From Psychroflexus gondwanensis ACAM 44 (GTDB lineage: Bacteria; Bacteroidota; Bacteroidia; Flavobacteriales; Flavobacteriaceae), in assembly GCF_000355905.1 (NCBI RefSeq), contig NZ_APLF01000009.1, forward strand, positions 303,297-367,296: 64,000 nt of DNA, in the 5' to 3' direction. The notes below the pieces were generated by a model. It was not told the origin of the DNA and did no database searches. It saw only the letters and a list, made by a program, of their open reading frames with translations. Positions 26,957 to 36,036 of this stretch are shown here, piece by piece (position 1 is the stretch's first letter; each line of letters begins with the position of its first letter). Made by a program: the position numbers and the translations under genes.

Positions 26957-27517
26957 TTAGTCTAGATCCTTAAACTTCAACCAAAAGTACTTAATAGGAG
27001 CTTCGTCTGGAATTTGATTGGCTTCAATCTTAATTTCAGAATCGAACCTCAATTCACTTGGGAGATGCTTTTTATCGATGACGATATAGGCTCCAATTGC
27101 ATTGATGCTTAAGATAACACTATTGATGCTATTCTGAATATTATCAATCTTATAATTTTTATAAATAACTTTAAAATTGCTATCAATACCTAGCCCTTTT
27201 TCTGTTTTATACCTGGAGTCTAAAATTTGAATTTCATCAATAGTGACTAATGTGTCATTTTTGAATTTTGGTTCTACAATTAAAGATACTTCCCCTTCGC
27301 TATCAAATATTTTGACTTCTTCTGTCTTTCCAAATCTAATTTCAATATCAAAATCAGCAATAGAGTCGGTTTCTAAAATAGTTTTTAAGTCTTTAATTTC
27401 TGTTTTTGGAGTGAGTTGGCCTAATTGATTCTTGTTAATAAGTGTTTTAGAGGTAGAACCATCGCAACTCTCTAGCAAAACTAGAAGTAAGCTTCCAAAT
27501 AGAGATAAAAGTTTCAT
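26957..27517 (-). CDS. Lipoprotein, hypothetical
   Basis: 186 residues with a hydrophobic N-terminus and a cysteine at about 18 (VLLESC), a plausible but not ideal lipobox. The remainder is beta-rich, with no motif I recognise. First gene of the reverse-strand run that continues through the hydrolase, 51 bases away. It is divergent from queE. Confidence 0.65.
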   Translation of the reverse strand: MKLLSLFGSLLLVLLESCDGSTSKTLINKNQLGQLTPKTEIKDLKTILETDSIADFDIEIRFGKTEEVKIFDSEGEVSLIVEPKFKNDTLVTIDEIQILDSRYKTEKGLGIDSNFKVIYKNYKIDNIQNSINSVILSINAIGAYIVIDKKHLPSELRFDSEIKIEANQIPDEAPIKYFWLKFKDLD

Positions 27518-27621
27518 TTATATTTTTTTCAAAAATAAATAAAGTCTCGTACTTAATAAGATTTAGTATCATTTATTATGAGAAGACTTTTGTTATATTT
27601 TATTTCAAAAAAAGCTTTCAG

Positions 27622-27629
27622 TATCTTTG
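27622..27629 (+). promoter_or_regulatory. Promoter -7 element of queE (TATCTTTG)
   Basis: A perfect TAnnTTTG match whose last G lies only 4 bases before the queE ATG, so transcription would begin at or next to the start codon (leaderless mRNA). Confidence 0.55.
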
Positions 27630-27633
27630 CGGC

Positions 27634-28266
27634 ATGCAAAATGAAAAAATTGAAGATCTCGTTCAAAAAGGTGTAATGCTACCCCTTATGGAAGAGTTTT
27701 ATACTATCCAGGGTGAAGGCTATCATACCGGGACAGCAGCTTACTTTATCCGAATAGGAGGATGCGACGTGGGTTGCCATTGGTGTGATGTGAAAGAGAG
27801 CTGGGATCCAGAACGTCATCCTCCCACTCAAATAGGATCTATTATCGAAAACGCTAAAAAATATAGTAACACTATCGTGATTACAGGTGGCGAACCTCTT
27901 ACTTGGGATATGTCTATGCTCACCCAAGGCCTGAAAGATAACGGACTTAGCATCCATATAGAAACCTCTGGAGCTTACGATTTGACTGGGGTTTGGGATT
28001 GGATCTGTTTATCTCCCAAAAAAATAAAGTTACCTAAACCAGAAATTTATTCAAAAGTAGACGAGTTAAAGGTCATTATCTTTAATAAACACGATTTTAA
28101 ATTTGCTGAAGAGCAAGCATCACAAGTAGGTGAAGACTGTGAACTTTTCCTCCAGCCAGAATGGAGTGTAAGGGAAAAAATGACTCCACAAATTGTAGAG
28201 TACGTCATGAATCACCCTCAATGGAGGATTTCATTACAAACGCATAAGTACTTGAATATTCCTTAA
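27634..28266 (+). CDS. queE: 7-carboxy-7-deazaguanine synthase
   Basis: Radical SAM enzyme converting carboxy-tetrahydropterin to carboxy-deazaguanine in queuosine synthesis. 210 residues. The cluster-binding cysteines are in GGCDVGCHWCD (Cys 44, 48, 51; CX3CX2C), with EEFYTIQGEGYHTG before them and ITGGEPLTW after. An internal ATG at residue 15 is possible, but the first 14 residues resemble those of flavobacterial relatives. No queC, queD or queF is adjacent. Monocistronic. Confidence 0.94.
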   Translation: MQNEKIEDLVQKGVMLPLMEEFYTIQGEGYHTGTAAYFIRIGGCDVGCHWCDVKESWDPERHPPTQIGSIIENAKKYSNTIVITGGEPLTWDMSMLTQGLKDNGLSIHIETSGAYDLTGVWDWICLSPKKIKLPKPEIYSKVDELKVIIFNKHDFKFAEEQASQVGEDCELFLQPEWSVREKMTPQIVEYVMNHPQWRISLQTHKYLNIP

Positions 28267-28378
28267 AAAAAACCTTAAAATGTTAATAGATACTAAATCT
28301 ATATAGTTTTGGAAAGTTTTTAAAACCAAAAGTCTTTTTATTTCGTTAATATAGCTGAATAAACAAAATTATATAATT

Positions 28379-29590
28379 ATGAAAAAAATGAAGACTTTAA
28401 GTCTGTTACTATTGGTAGGTTTTATTTTTACTGCGTGCAGTGAGGATGACAATGGAATAGGAAACCCAGGACCAGCTTTAGATTTTATATCTTATGATTT
28501 AGGTGAGAAATCTGATTCAGGTGTGAGCGGTGTTGCTACATTTAATGAGTTACAAGGTGGTGCAGTCCAATTGATTATTGAAGTTGTGGGCACTTCAGCA
28601 GGTAATATGCACCCAGCACACATCCACATGAACTCTGCTTTTGAAGGTGGTAGTATTATTGTTCCATTAGAAGATGTTGACGGAGCTACAGGGTTGAGCA
28701 TTACTGAGTTCTCTAGTGACGTTGACGGTAATTCTATCAGTTTTGAAGATATAGAAGGGCTCGATGCTTATATCAATGTGCATCTAAGTGCTAATGCATT
28801 AGGTACTATTGTAGCTCAAGGTGATATCGGTGAAAATGACTTGACTGGTGAAGAAAAAAGTTATGACTTAGGTGAGAAAGATGTTGCTGGTATTAGTGGA
28901 ACAGTTCTTTTTCAAGAAAGAGTTAATGGTTTTGCATTAGCTACAATTTCATTAGATGGGACTCCAGCTGATGGAACACATCCTGCTCATATTCACATGA
29001 ATTCTGCTTTAGAAGGTGGAGGTATTATTTTTACTTTCAACCCAGTAAATGGGGCAACTGGAATGAGTGTTACGGATACAAGCGAAAGTGCTCAAACTGG
29101 CGAAGACCCACTTATTTACACCGATATTGTAGAAATAGATGCTTATGTAAATGTTCACCTTAGTGCTTCTGCCTTAGGAACTATTGTAGCTCAAGGTGAC
29201 ATAGGTGAAAACGGTCTAACAGGTGAAGAAAAAAGCTATGACTTAGATGAGAAAGATGCGCCAGGTATAAGCGGAACAGTTCTTTTTCAAGAAAGAGAAA
29301 ATGGTGAAGCTTTAGCAACAATTAGCCTAGTGGGAACACCTGATGGTGGAGTTCATCCAGCTCACATTCACTCTGGAAATGCTGCAGTAGGTGGACCAGT
29401 TATTTTAACATTTACATCGGTAGATGGTACTACTGGAATGAGTCAATCTAACGTTGCTGAGCTTAATGATGGTACTGAATTTGGTTATGCAGATGTATTG
29501 GACGTAGATGGATATGTAAATGTTCACCTAAGCGCTACTCAAATACAAACTATTGTTGCACAAGGTGACATAGGAGCCAACGTCGAGTAG
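28379..29590 (+). CDS. CHRD domain lipoprotein with three tandem CHRD repeats
   Basis: 403 residues: lipoprotein signal (FIFTAC, cysteine about 20), then three tandem CHRD domains at about 34-155, 160-283 and 286-402. Each starts with a SYDLGEK or SYDLDEK block and carries HPAHIH followed by VPL/FTF strands and a closing VNVHLSA-IVAQGDIG segment. The repeats are close enough to look like recent internal duplication, with the third slightly diverged (HSGNAAVGG). CHRD modules occur in chordin and in bacterial surface proteins; no enzymatic role is known. Anchored to the outer membrane. Confidence 0.92.
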   Translation: MKKMKTLSLLLLVGFIFTACSEDDNGIGNPGPALDFISYDLGEKSDSGVSGVATFNELQGGAVQLIIEVVGTSAGNMHPAHIHMNSAFEGGSIIVPLEDVDGATGLSITEFSSDVDGNSISFEDIEGLDAYINVHLSANALGTIVAQGDIGENDLTGEEKSYDLGEKDVAGISGTVLFQERVNGFALATISLDGTPADGTHPAHIHMNSALEGGGIIFTFNPVNGATGMSVTDTSESAQTGEDPLIYTDIVEIDAYVNVHLSASALGTIVAQGDIGENGLTGEEKSYDLDEKDAPGISGTVLFQERENGEALATISLVGTPDGGVHPAHIHSGNAAVGGPVILTFTSVDGTTGMSQSNVAELNDGTEFGYADVLDVDGYVNVHLSATQIQTIVAQGDIGANVE

Positions 29591-29613
29591 CCTTAAATAA
29601 AAATAATAAACTA

Positions 29614-29639
29614 AAAGCGGCCAATTGGCCGCTTTTTTT
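29614..29639 (+). terminator. Rho-independent terminator of the CHRD gene
   Basis: AAAGCGGCC and GGCCGCTTT form a perfect stem around AATT, followed by T7 and ATG. The tail also provides the stop codon of the reverse-strand gene at 29638. Confidence 0.92.
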
Positions 29640-30177
29640 ATGGGTTTAAATAGTGTCCTTCCCAATCATTAGATTTGTCAAACCTTGCTCTTATGTGGTT
29701 TGGTCTGTTTAATTGAAGGTATTCTAAGGTTTCTGGCACCAATTTTAAAATGCAAAAGTGATGTTCATCCTCTTTATAGTCTACGTGGTCTGGATTGTCT
29801 ATGGGTGTTCCTGGGGCATGTTTGGTAATAAAATCTTTTTGTGATTTCCCTTGTACTCTACTCCAGTGGTCTTCATAAGCCTTACCAGATCTTACCAACT
29901 CCATTTGTCCCTCAACTTTAATCTGTAAAAGTTTTTTAGGATGGTAGAACAGTAAGCTCGCTTTTGAATTTTTTTCTAATTGCTCCACTTTATCACTTCT
30001 ATTGTCTGTGTATATGATAAGGTCAAAATCATCTGTAGCATCTCTTAAAACGACCGTGCGTTGGGTGGGGGCACCATCTTCAATACTCGCTAAACTTACA
30101 TACCTAAAGGGATGTTTTTTTTTGAGATATCCAAATCTAACTTCACTTTTTAAATCTTTTAAAATTTGGTCCAACAT
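29638..30177 (-). CDS. Pyridoxamine 5'-phosphate oxidase-family flavoprotein
   Basis: 179 residues of the split-barrel FMN-binding fold. Seen: the N-terminal GYLKKKHPFRYVSLASIEDGAPTQ split by normal loops, VVLRDATDD, the FMN-phosphate region YTDNRSDKV and KASLLFYHPKKLLQIKVEG, and the C-terminal LQLNRPNHIRARF. This resembles the general stress FMN-binding/PNPOx group more than true PdxH, lacking the complete PdxH C-terminal signature. Convergent with the CHRD gene and divergent from guaA. Confidence 0.82.
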   Translation of the reverse strand: MLDQILKDLKSEVRFGYLKKKHPFRYVSLASIEDGAPTQRTVVLRDATDDFDLIIYTDNRSDKVEQLEKNSKASLLFYHPKKLLQIKVEGQMELVRSGKAYEDHWSRVQGKSQKDFITKHAPGTPIDNPDHVDYKEDEHHFCILKLVPETLEYLQLNRPNHIRARFDKSNDWEGHYLNP

Positions 30178-30238
30178 TTTTTTTGCTTAAAAGTAAAAAA
30201 ATAGCAGCTAAACGGAAGCCAGTTTTATCTCAAATTTA

Positions 30239-30246
30239 TACTTTTG
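30239..30246 (+). promoter_or_regulatory. Promoter -7 element of guaA (TACTTTTG)
   Basis: A perfect TAnnTTTG match whose last G is 3 bases before the guaA ATG at 30250, so the mRNA is probably leaderless. Confidence 0.55.
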
Positions 30247-30249
30247 CCT

Positions 30250-31779
30250 ATGCAAAAAAATGTTCTTATTCTCGATTTTGGATCTCAATATACACAGCTC
30301 ATCGCCAGGCGAGTTCGTGAGTTAAATATCTATTGTGAGATCCACCCCTTCAATAAATTACCAGAAGACTTGTCTGCTTTTAAAGCTGTTATACTTTCAG
30401 GAAGTCCTTTTTCCTGTAGAAACCCTGAAGCGCCTCAACCAGATTTGAGTCAGATTAAGGGAAAACTCCCGCTTCTGGGAGTTTGCTTTGGTGCTCAATT
30501 TATGGCACATAACTATGGCGGTGAAGTCGTAGGTTCTAATACCAGAGAATTTGGAAGGGCTAATCTGTCCTTTATAAAAGATAAAGAATTGCTTTTTGAA
30601 GGAATCCATGAGCAATCTCAAGTATGGATGTCTCACAGCGACAGCATCAAGTCCTTACCAGATCATTTTATAAGAATGGCAAGTACAAGCGACGTCCTTA
30701 ATGCAGCCTACAGAATTGAAGGAGAAGACACTTTTGGAATTCAGTTTCATCCCGAGGTTTATCACTCTACAGATGGTGCACAACTCTTAGAAAACTTTTT
30801 AGTTCATATTGCTCAAGTTCCACAAACCTGGACTCCGTCTGCTTTTGTAGATATGACGGTAGCCGACTTGAAAGAAAAAATTGGAAATGATAAAGTGATC
30901 CTAGGCTTAAGTGGCGGAGTAGATTCTACAGTGGCAGCAACTTTGCTCCACAAAGCTATCGGTAAGAATCTACATTGCATCTTTGTGAATAACGGACTAC
31001 TGAGGAAAAACGAATTCGACTCTGTTCTCGACCAGTATAAACACATGGGGTTAAACGTGAAAGGAGTCGATGCCACAGATCGATTTTTGGACGCTTTGCA
31101 TGGTGTTTCAGACCCTGAGCAAAAAAGAAAGAAAATAGGAAATTCATTCATCGAGGTGTTTGATGATGAAGCATCCAAAATAAAGGACGCGACCTTTTTA
31201 GCTCAAGGAACTATCTATCCTGATGTCATTGAGTCTATTTCTGTCAATGGGCCTTCTGCAACTATAAAATCACATCACAACGTAGGGGGTTTACCGGATT
31301 TCATGAAATTGAAAATCGTTGAGCCTCTAAGAATGTTGTTTAAAGATGAAGTGAGACGGGTAGGAGCAGAAATGGGCATCGATCCAAAACTTCTCGGAAG
31401 ACATCCTTTTCCTGGACCTGGTTTGGCCATTCGAATTTTAGGAGAGATTACTAAAGAAAAAGTAAGTATATTACAAGAAGTCGATGCTATTTTTATTGAT
31501 GCGTTAAGAGAATGGCACTTGTATGACAAAGTTTGGCAGGCAGGAGCAATTTTGCTTCCTGTAGATTCCGTTGGAGTGATGGGAGACGAAAGAACTTACG
31601 AAAAAGTAGTCGCCTTAAGAGCTGTAGAATCCACCGATGGGATGACGGCAGATTGGGTAGATTTACCTTATAAGTTTCTCCAAAAAGTATCCAATCAGAT
31701 AATAAATCGTGTTAAAGGCGTTAATAGAGTAGTGTACGACATTAGTTCTAAACCACCAGCAACCATAGAATGGGAATAA
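30250..31779 (+). CDS. guaA: GMP synthase (glutamine-hydrolysing)
   Basis: Converts XMP to GMP. 509 residues from the ATG at 30250 ([16 protein letters not shown]); a TTG six bases upstream is rejected. The N-terminal class I glutaminase domain has its cysteine in LGVCFGAQ (about residue 79) and IQFHPEV; the ATP pyrophosphatase domain has GLSGGVDST (about 223-231); the C-terminal dimerisation domain ends with PPATIEWE. Its TAA overlaps the ATG of the next gene (TAATG), indicating translational coupling to the LysM protein. Confidence 0.97.
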   Translation: MQKNVLILDFGSQYTQLIARRVRELNIYCEIHPFNKLPEDLSAFKAVILSGSPFSCRNPEAPQPDLSQIKGKLPLLGVCFGAQFMAHNYGGEVVGSNTREFGRANLSFIKDKELLFEGIHEQSQVWMSHSDSIKSLPDHFIRMASTSDVLNAAYRIEGEDTFGIQFHPEVYHSTDGAQLLENFLVHIAQVPQTWTPSAFVDMTVADLKEKIGNDKVILGLSGGVDSTVAATLLHKAIGKNLHCIFVNNGLLRKNEFDSVLDQYKHMGLNVKGVDATDRFLDALHGVSDPEQKRKKIGNSFIEVFDDEASKIKDATFLAQGTIYPDVIESISVNGPSATIKSHHNVGGLPDFMKLKIVEPLRMLFKDEVRRVGAEMGIDPKLLGRHPFPGPGLAIRILGEITKEKVSILQEVDAIFIDALREWHLYDKVWQAGAILLPVDSVGVMGDERTYEKVVALRAVESTDGMTADWVDLPYKFLQKVSNQIINRVKGVNRVVYDISSKPPATIEWE

Positions 31780-33701
31780 TGAAAAGATTTATTTTAAGTA
31801 GTATTTTAGTGTTAGCCTTTGTTAACCTGAGTGCGCAAGACCTTAAAAGTTATACAGCAGAACAAGGCGAAACACTTCAGGAGGTGGCTTCAAAATTCCA
31901 GGTGGATTTATTGACCTTAAGAAAGTTGAATCCTTCCATAAGCGAACTTAGAGATATATCGAGACAACTTTTGGTAGTTCCTGCTCAGCCTAATTTTAGT
32001 TTGAATTCAACAGTGAAGTTGATTCCTTACGATGTAAGTCCTAAAGAGACACTTTATAGTATTTCAAAGACTTACAACTTAAAAGTCAAAGATTTAAAGA
32101 CGTATAATCCATTTCTTTTTGAAAGGGAATTAGACTATAATGATATACTTAGGATCCCTGTATATGAACTTAAAGATAAAGATCTAGACATTAACCAGAG
32201 TATTAAAAACTCTAAGTTTAGTACTTTAATGCACCTTGTTTTGCCTAAAGAAACGAAGTATGGGATTTCCAGAAAATATGGGCTAAGTGTAGAACAATTA
32301 GAAGCGCTTAATCCCGGTATTGATGAAAAAGAAATCCAACCTGGGCAATTTGTGAAAATCCAGCGTCCTGTTGAAATTAAGAGCTCTCCAAGACCTAAAG
32401 ATGAAAACTATGTTTACTTAAAGGTAGATCGTGAAAACTCTATTCAATCTATTTCTGAAAACTACGATGTGACAGAAAATGACTTGTTGGCTTCCAATCC
32501 TTCCCTAAAATTTGAAGGGATGAGTGAAGGTCTTATTCTAAAAATACCTCAAATAGATGAGGCCGAATTTTTGAAATATAAAAAATTCACTTTTGAAGAT
32601 AAGCTTAGATATTTCGATACAAAATCTATTGCTGTGATGCTTCCCTTAAATTTAGAGCGAACGAAAATTGATAGTATCAGTTCGAGTTCCCTACTTAAGA
32701 ATAGCAATCTGCTAAGAATTTCGCTGGATTTTTATGAAGGTATACAGATGGCTATCGATTCTGCATCTGCAAGGGGAATCTCTGTGAATATGGATGTTTA
32801 CGACACTCGAAATGATCCCTCTTACGTTAGCCAACTTTTATCTGAGGATTTCAAAAAGTACCAGGCTGTAGTTGGTCCATTATTGGATCCAAGTCTTAAG
32901 AAAGTGACCAACTACCTATCGAGAAGTAACGTACCTGTTATTTCTCCACTGGTGAATCCAAAATTTGAATTTGACAATCTCTTTAGTACGCTTCCCAAAG
33001 ACGAAGCAATGCAAGAATTGTTGATTACCTATATTCAAAAATCGTGGAATGATGAAAATCTGATTATTTTAACTGATAATATTTCAAAACCTATCCAGAG
33101 AAAATACACCTATACATTTCCAGAACTTAAAGTTGTGAATCAAGAAGATTCACAATACTTGCAAAAGATGGATATACAGCCTCATTTAGATTCTTCAAGA
33201 ACCAATTGGTTTTTTCTGGAAACAGAAAACATAGGTATTGCTGAGTCAACCGTTTCTTTTTTGAAATCCTTTTCAAGAGAAGGATACGACATTAGGCTTT
33301 TTACGTCAAAACGAAACTCATTTTATGATGATGAAATTTCAAATTACTATCTCAGTGATCTCCAATTTACATTTCCATCTATTTCAAAATCTTATCTAGC
33401 AACGGCAGAGAGCCAAACATCCAATGCCTATTACGTTAAGCATGGTGTGTATCCAAACCGCTATGTGATGAGAGGTTATGATGTGATGATGGACTTGCTC
33501 TTAAGGTTGACTTATGCTAAAACTCTTCAATCTTCTACCGAAATACAAGGTTATACGGAGTATCTTGAGAATAAATTTAATTACACTAAAAATGAATTTA
33601 GTTTAGGCTACGAAAATGATGCGATTTATCTTATTCAGTATGGTAAAGATTTAAACATTGAAGCTATTGATTTGTCAAAATTCCTAAGAGCAGGCGAATA
33701 A
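31779..33701 (+). CDS. LysM and periplasmic-binding-fold protein
   Basis: About 640 residues from the ATG at 31779, which overlaps the guaA stop. Signal peptide about 1-20 (VLAFVNLSAQ). Three or four LysM-type modules follow (TAEQGETLQEVASKFQV, SPKETLYSISKTYNL, PKETKYGISRKYGLSVEQLE, NSIQSISENYDVTENDLL), then, from about residue 280, a type 1 periplasmic-binding fold (IAVMLPLNL, VVGPLLDPSLKKVTNY, VPVISPLVNPKF). The architecture is typical of Bacteroidota proteins that bind peptidoglycan and resemble LpoA or amino-acid-binding proteins. Periplasmic; ligand unknown. Confidence 0.88.
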   Translation: MKRFILSSILVLAFVNLSAQDLKSYTAEQGETLQEVASKFQVDLLTLRKLNPSISELRDISRQLLVVPAQPNFSLNSTVKLIPYDVSPKETLYSISKTYNLKVKDLKTYNPFLFERELDYNDILRIPVYELKDKDLDINQSIKNSKFSTLMHLVLPKETKYGISRKYGLSVEQLEALNPGIDEKEIQPGQFVKIQRPVEIKSSPRPKDENYVYLKVDRENSIQSISENYDVTENDLLASNPSLKFEGMSEGLILKIPQIDEAEFLKYKKFTFEDKLRYFDTKSIAVMLPLNLERTKIDSISSSSLLKNSNLLRISLDFYEGIQMAIDSASARGISVNMDVYDTRNDPSYVSQLLSEDFKKYQAVVGPLLDPSLKKVTNYLSRSNVPVISPLVNPKFEFDNLFSTLPKDEAMQELLITYIQKSWNDENLIILTDNISKPIQRKYTYTFPELKVVNQEDSQYLQKMDIQPHLDSSRTNWFFLETENIGIAESTVSFLKSFSREGYDIRLFTSKRNSFYDDEISNYYLSDLQFTFPSISKSYLATAESQTSNAYYVKHGVYPNRYVMRGYDVMMDLLLRLTYAKTLQSSTEIQGYTEYLENKFNYTKNEFSLGYENDAIYLIQYGKDLNIEAIDLSKFLRAGE

Positions 33702-33720
33702 TTTGATAGAACCTCTAAAG

Positions 33721-34671
33721 CTAAAATTCAATTTGGCTAGCTTTAAGTTTTGCAGTCTCAAATTCAGCAATAAGATTTTCAACAATCATTTTAGCGGGTA
33801 TAACCCTGTCTATCAATCCCGAGATTTGCCCAATTTCTAGCTCACCTTCTTGTAAATCGCCTTCAAACATACCTTGTTTTGCTCTGGCTCTTCCAAGTAG
33901 TTGCTTAAGGTCTTCTTTTGAAGGAGAGGTTTTATATAAACTTTCGATATCATCGTAAAATTTATTTTTTAAAAGCCTTACAGGGGCCAATTCTTTTAAA
34001 GTAAGCTTAGTATCGCCTTCTTGAGCTTTGAGGACTTCATTTTTGAAATTGATGTGAGATGAAGCTTCATCACTAGCCACAAAACGAGTTCCTACTTGCA
34101 CAGCATCGGCGCCAAGAATCATCGCGGCTAACATGCCAGCTCCCGTAGCAATTCCTCCAGCCGCAATAAGCGGAATGTCCAAGTCTTTCTTAACCATGGG
34201 AAGTAACGTAAAGGTGGTGGTTTCTTCACGGCCATTATGACCTCCAGCTTCAAAACCTTCTGCAACTACAGCGTCTACCCCAGCTTCCTGAGATTTCAAT
34301 GCAAACTTTACACTGCTTACTACATGAACCACTTTTATACCGTGAGACTTTAAATGAGCGGTCCATGTTTTTGGATTCCCTGCAGAAGTAAAAACGATAG
34401 GAACCTCCTCTTCTATAATGATTCCCATAATTTTATCCAAATCTGGGTATAACATAGGAACATTGACTGCAAATGGCAGTGAGGTTGCTTTCTTACATTT
34501 TTGAATATGCTCTCTTAAAATATCTGGATACATAGAGCCGGCCCCAATGATGCCAAGGCCGCCAGCCTTACTGACTTCACTTGCGAGTTTCCAGCCACTT
34601 GCCCAGATCATCCCAGCTTGAATTAGAGGGTATTTAATACCAAATAATGAAGTTATTCTATTTTGAGACAT
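33721..34671 (-). CDS. NAD(P)H-dependent flavin oxidoreductase (nitronate monooxygenase family)
   Basis: 316 residues, an FMN TIM barrel of the 2-nitropropane dioxygenase/nitronate monooxygenase family. Visible: GIKYPLIQAGMIWASG at the start, GGLGIIGAGS, VVAEGFEAGGHNGRE with the catalytic histidine, IAAGGIATGAGMLAAMILGADAV split across the phosphate-binding region, and VGTRFVASDEA. Length is standard. Natural substrate unknown. It lies 11 bases downstream of mnmA on the same strand. Confidence 0.9.
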   Translation of the reverse strand: MSQNRITSLFGIKYPLIQAGMIWASGWKLASEVSKAGGLGIIGAGSMYPDILREHIQKCKKATSLPFAVNVPMLYPDLDKIMGIIIEEEVPIVFTSAGNPKTWTAHLKSHGIKVVHVVSSVKFALKSQEAGVDAVVAEGFEAGGHNGREETTTFTLLPMVKKDLDIPLIAAGGIATGAGMLAAMILGADAVQVGTRFVASDEASSHINFKNEVLKAQEGDTKLTLKELAPVRLLKNKFYDDIESLYKTSPSKEDLKQLLGRARAKQGMFEGDLQEGELEIGQISGLIDRVIPAKMIVENLIAEFETAKLKASQIEF

Positions 34672-34682
34672 GAAAAAAAATA

Positions 34683-35876
34683 TTATGCGATTACACCAGA
34701 CCCTAACAGTTCGTCTTCGTGGTACCAGGCCACAAATTGACCTTCTGAAATGGCAGTCTGTTCATCTTCAAAAATAACATAAAGTTCGTCTTTCATCTGA
34801 TAAAGCTTAGCTTTTTCCAAAGCTTGTCTATAACGGATTCTTGCCATCACCTCCATGGTATCGCCCTCTTTTAATTCTAGATCTTGTCTTATCCAATGCA
34901 CTTCATCATTAGTCACCCATAGGCCTTTTTTATGAAGTCCAGGATGAGTTTTGCCTTGGCCAGTATATAAGATATTGTTTTTTACATCGGTATCTATAAC
35001 AAAAAGCGGTTCTTTGGTACCTCCAATAGCTAAACCTTTCCGTTGACCCTTTGTAAAAAAATGAGCCCCATCATGAGTACCTAGAACTTTACCAAACTCA
35101 GGTTTCAAACTCAATTTTTTGCTATCCTTCTTAAGTTGAGTTATTAATTCTGAATTTGCTTTCGTTGACTTTTCTGCTTTAAAGACATCGTGAGAAGAAT
35201 CAATTTCGATCACTTGGCCCTGTTTGGGTTGAAGCTTTTGCTGAAGAAAATCAGGTAACTTGACTTTACCAATAAAGCATAAACCCTGAGAGTCCTTTTT
35301 ATCTGCGGTGATTAAATTCTGAGATTTAGCGATTTCTCTCACTTCAGATTTTTGAAGTTCTCCAACTGGAAAAAGTGTTTTAGCCAGCTGCTTTTGAGAC
35401 ACCTGACATAGAAAATAGGATTGATCTTTATTTGCATCTTTTCCTGCTAATAATCTATAAATGGGTTCACCATTTTTTTCAACCTTGTCTTTTCTGCAAT
35501 AATGACCTGTAGCGACATAATCGGCTCCAAGAGAGGTCGCAATATCCATAAATACATCAAACTTTATCTCCCGGTTACAAAGTACATCTGGGTTGGGAGT
35601 TCGTCCTCTTTCGTATTCGGCGAACATATAGTCTACAATACGTTCTTTATACTGCTTGCTGAGGTCTACGGTTTGAAATGGGATTCCTAATTTTTCAGCA
35701 ACCAACATGGCGTCGTTGCTGTCCTCAAGCCACGGGCATTCATCACTAATGGTCACAGAATCATCGTGCCAATTTTTCATAAATAAGCCTATAACTTCGT
35801 AGCCTTGTTCTTTGCATAAATAAGCAGCCACACTAGAATCTACACCACCACTTAAACCAACAACAACTCTTTTCAT
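34683..35876 (-). CDS. mnmA: tRNA-specific 2-thiouridylase
   Basis: Thiolates U34 of Lys, Glu and Gln tRNAs. 397 residues from the ATG at 35876 ([15 protein letters not shown]), which places the PP-loop at the N-terminus as usual. The catalytic cysteines are in [12 protein letters not shown] (about residue 100) and SQGLCFIG (about 200). The C-terminal part shows the central [12 protein letters not shown] and a beta-barrel. First gene of a two-gene run with the flavin oxidoreductase. Confidence 0.96.
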   Translation of the reverse strand: MKRVVVGLSGGVDSSVAAYLCKEQGYEVIGLFMKNWHDDSVTISDECPWLEDSNDAMLVAEKLGIPFQTVDLSKQYKERIVDYMFAEYERGRTPNPDVLCNREIKFDVFMDIATSLGADYVATGHYCRKDKVEKNGEPIYRLLAGKDANKDQSYFLCQVSQKQLAKTLFPVGELQKSEVREIAKSQNLITADKKDSQGLCFIGKVKLPDFLQQKLQPKQGQVIEIDSSHDVFKAEKSTKANSELITQLKKDSKKLSLKPEFGKVLGTHDGAHFFTKGQRKGLAIGGTKEPLFVIDTDVKNNILYTGQGKTHPGLHKKGLWVTNDEVHWIRQDLELKEGDTMEVMARIRYRQALEKAKLYQMKDELYVIFEDEQTAISEGQFVAWYHEDELLGSGVIA

Positions 35877-35894
35877 GACTCTCAAATTAAAGTG

Positions 35895-35902
35895 CAAAAT
35901 TA
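35895..35902 (-). promoter_or_regulatory. Promoter -7 element of mnmA (TAATTTTG)
   Basis: A perfect TAnnTTTG match on the minus strand, 18 bases upstream of the mnmA ATG. Confidence 0.5.
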
Positions 35903-36036
35903 CGAAAGTTTATTTTGACTCAGTCAAAATAGCATTGTTAAGTTCTTCATATAAGATTCATTTTGTTTAATCTAAATTAACTTTTATTAAACAAAATAAT
36001 GCTGATATGTTTCTATATTGTCAATAAAAAATAACG

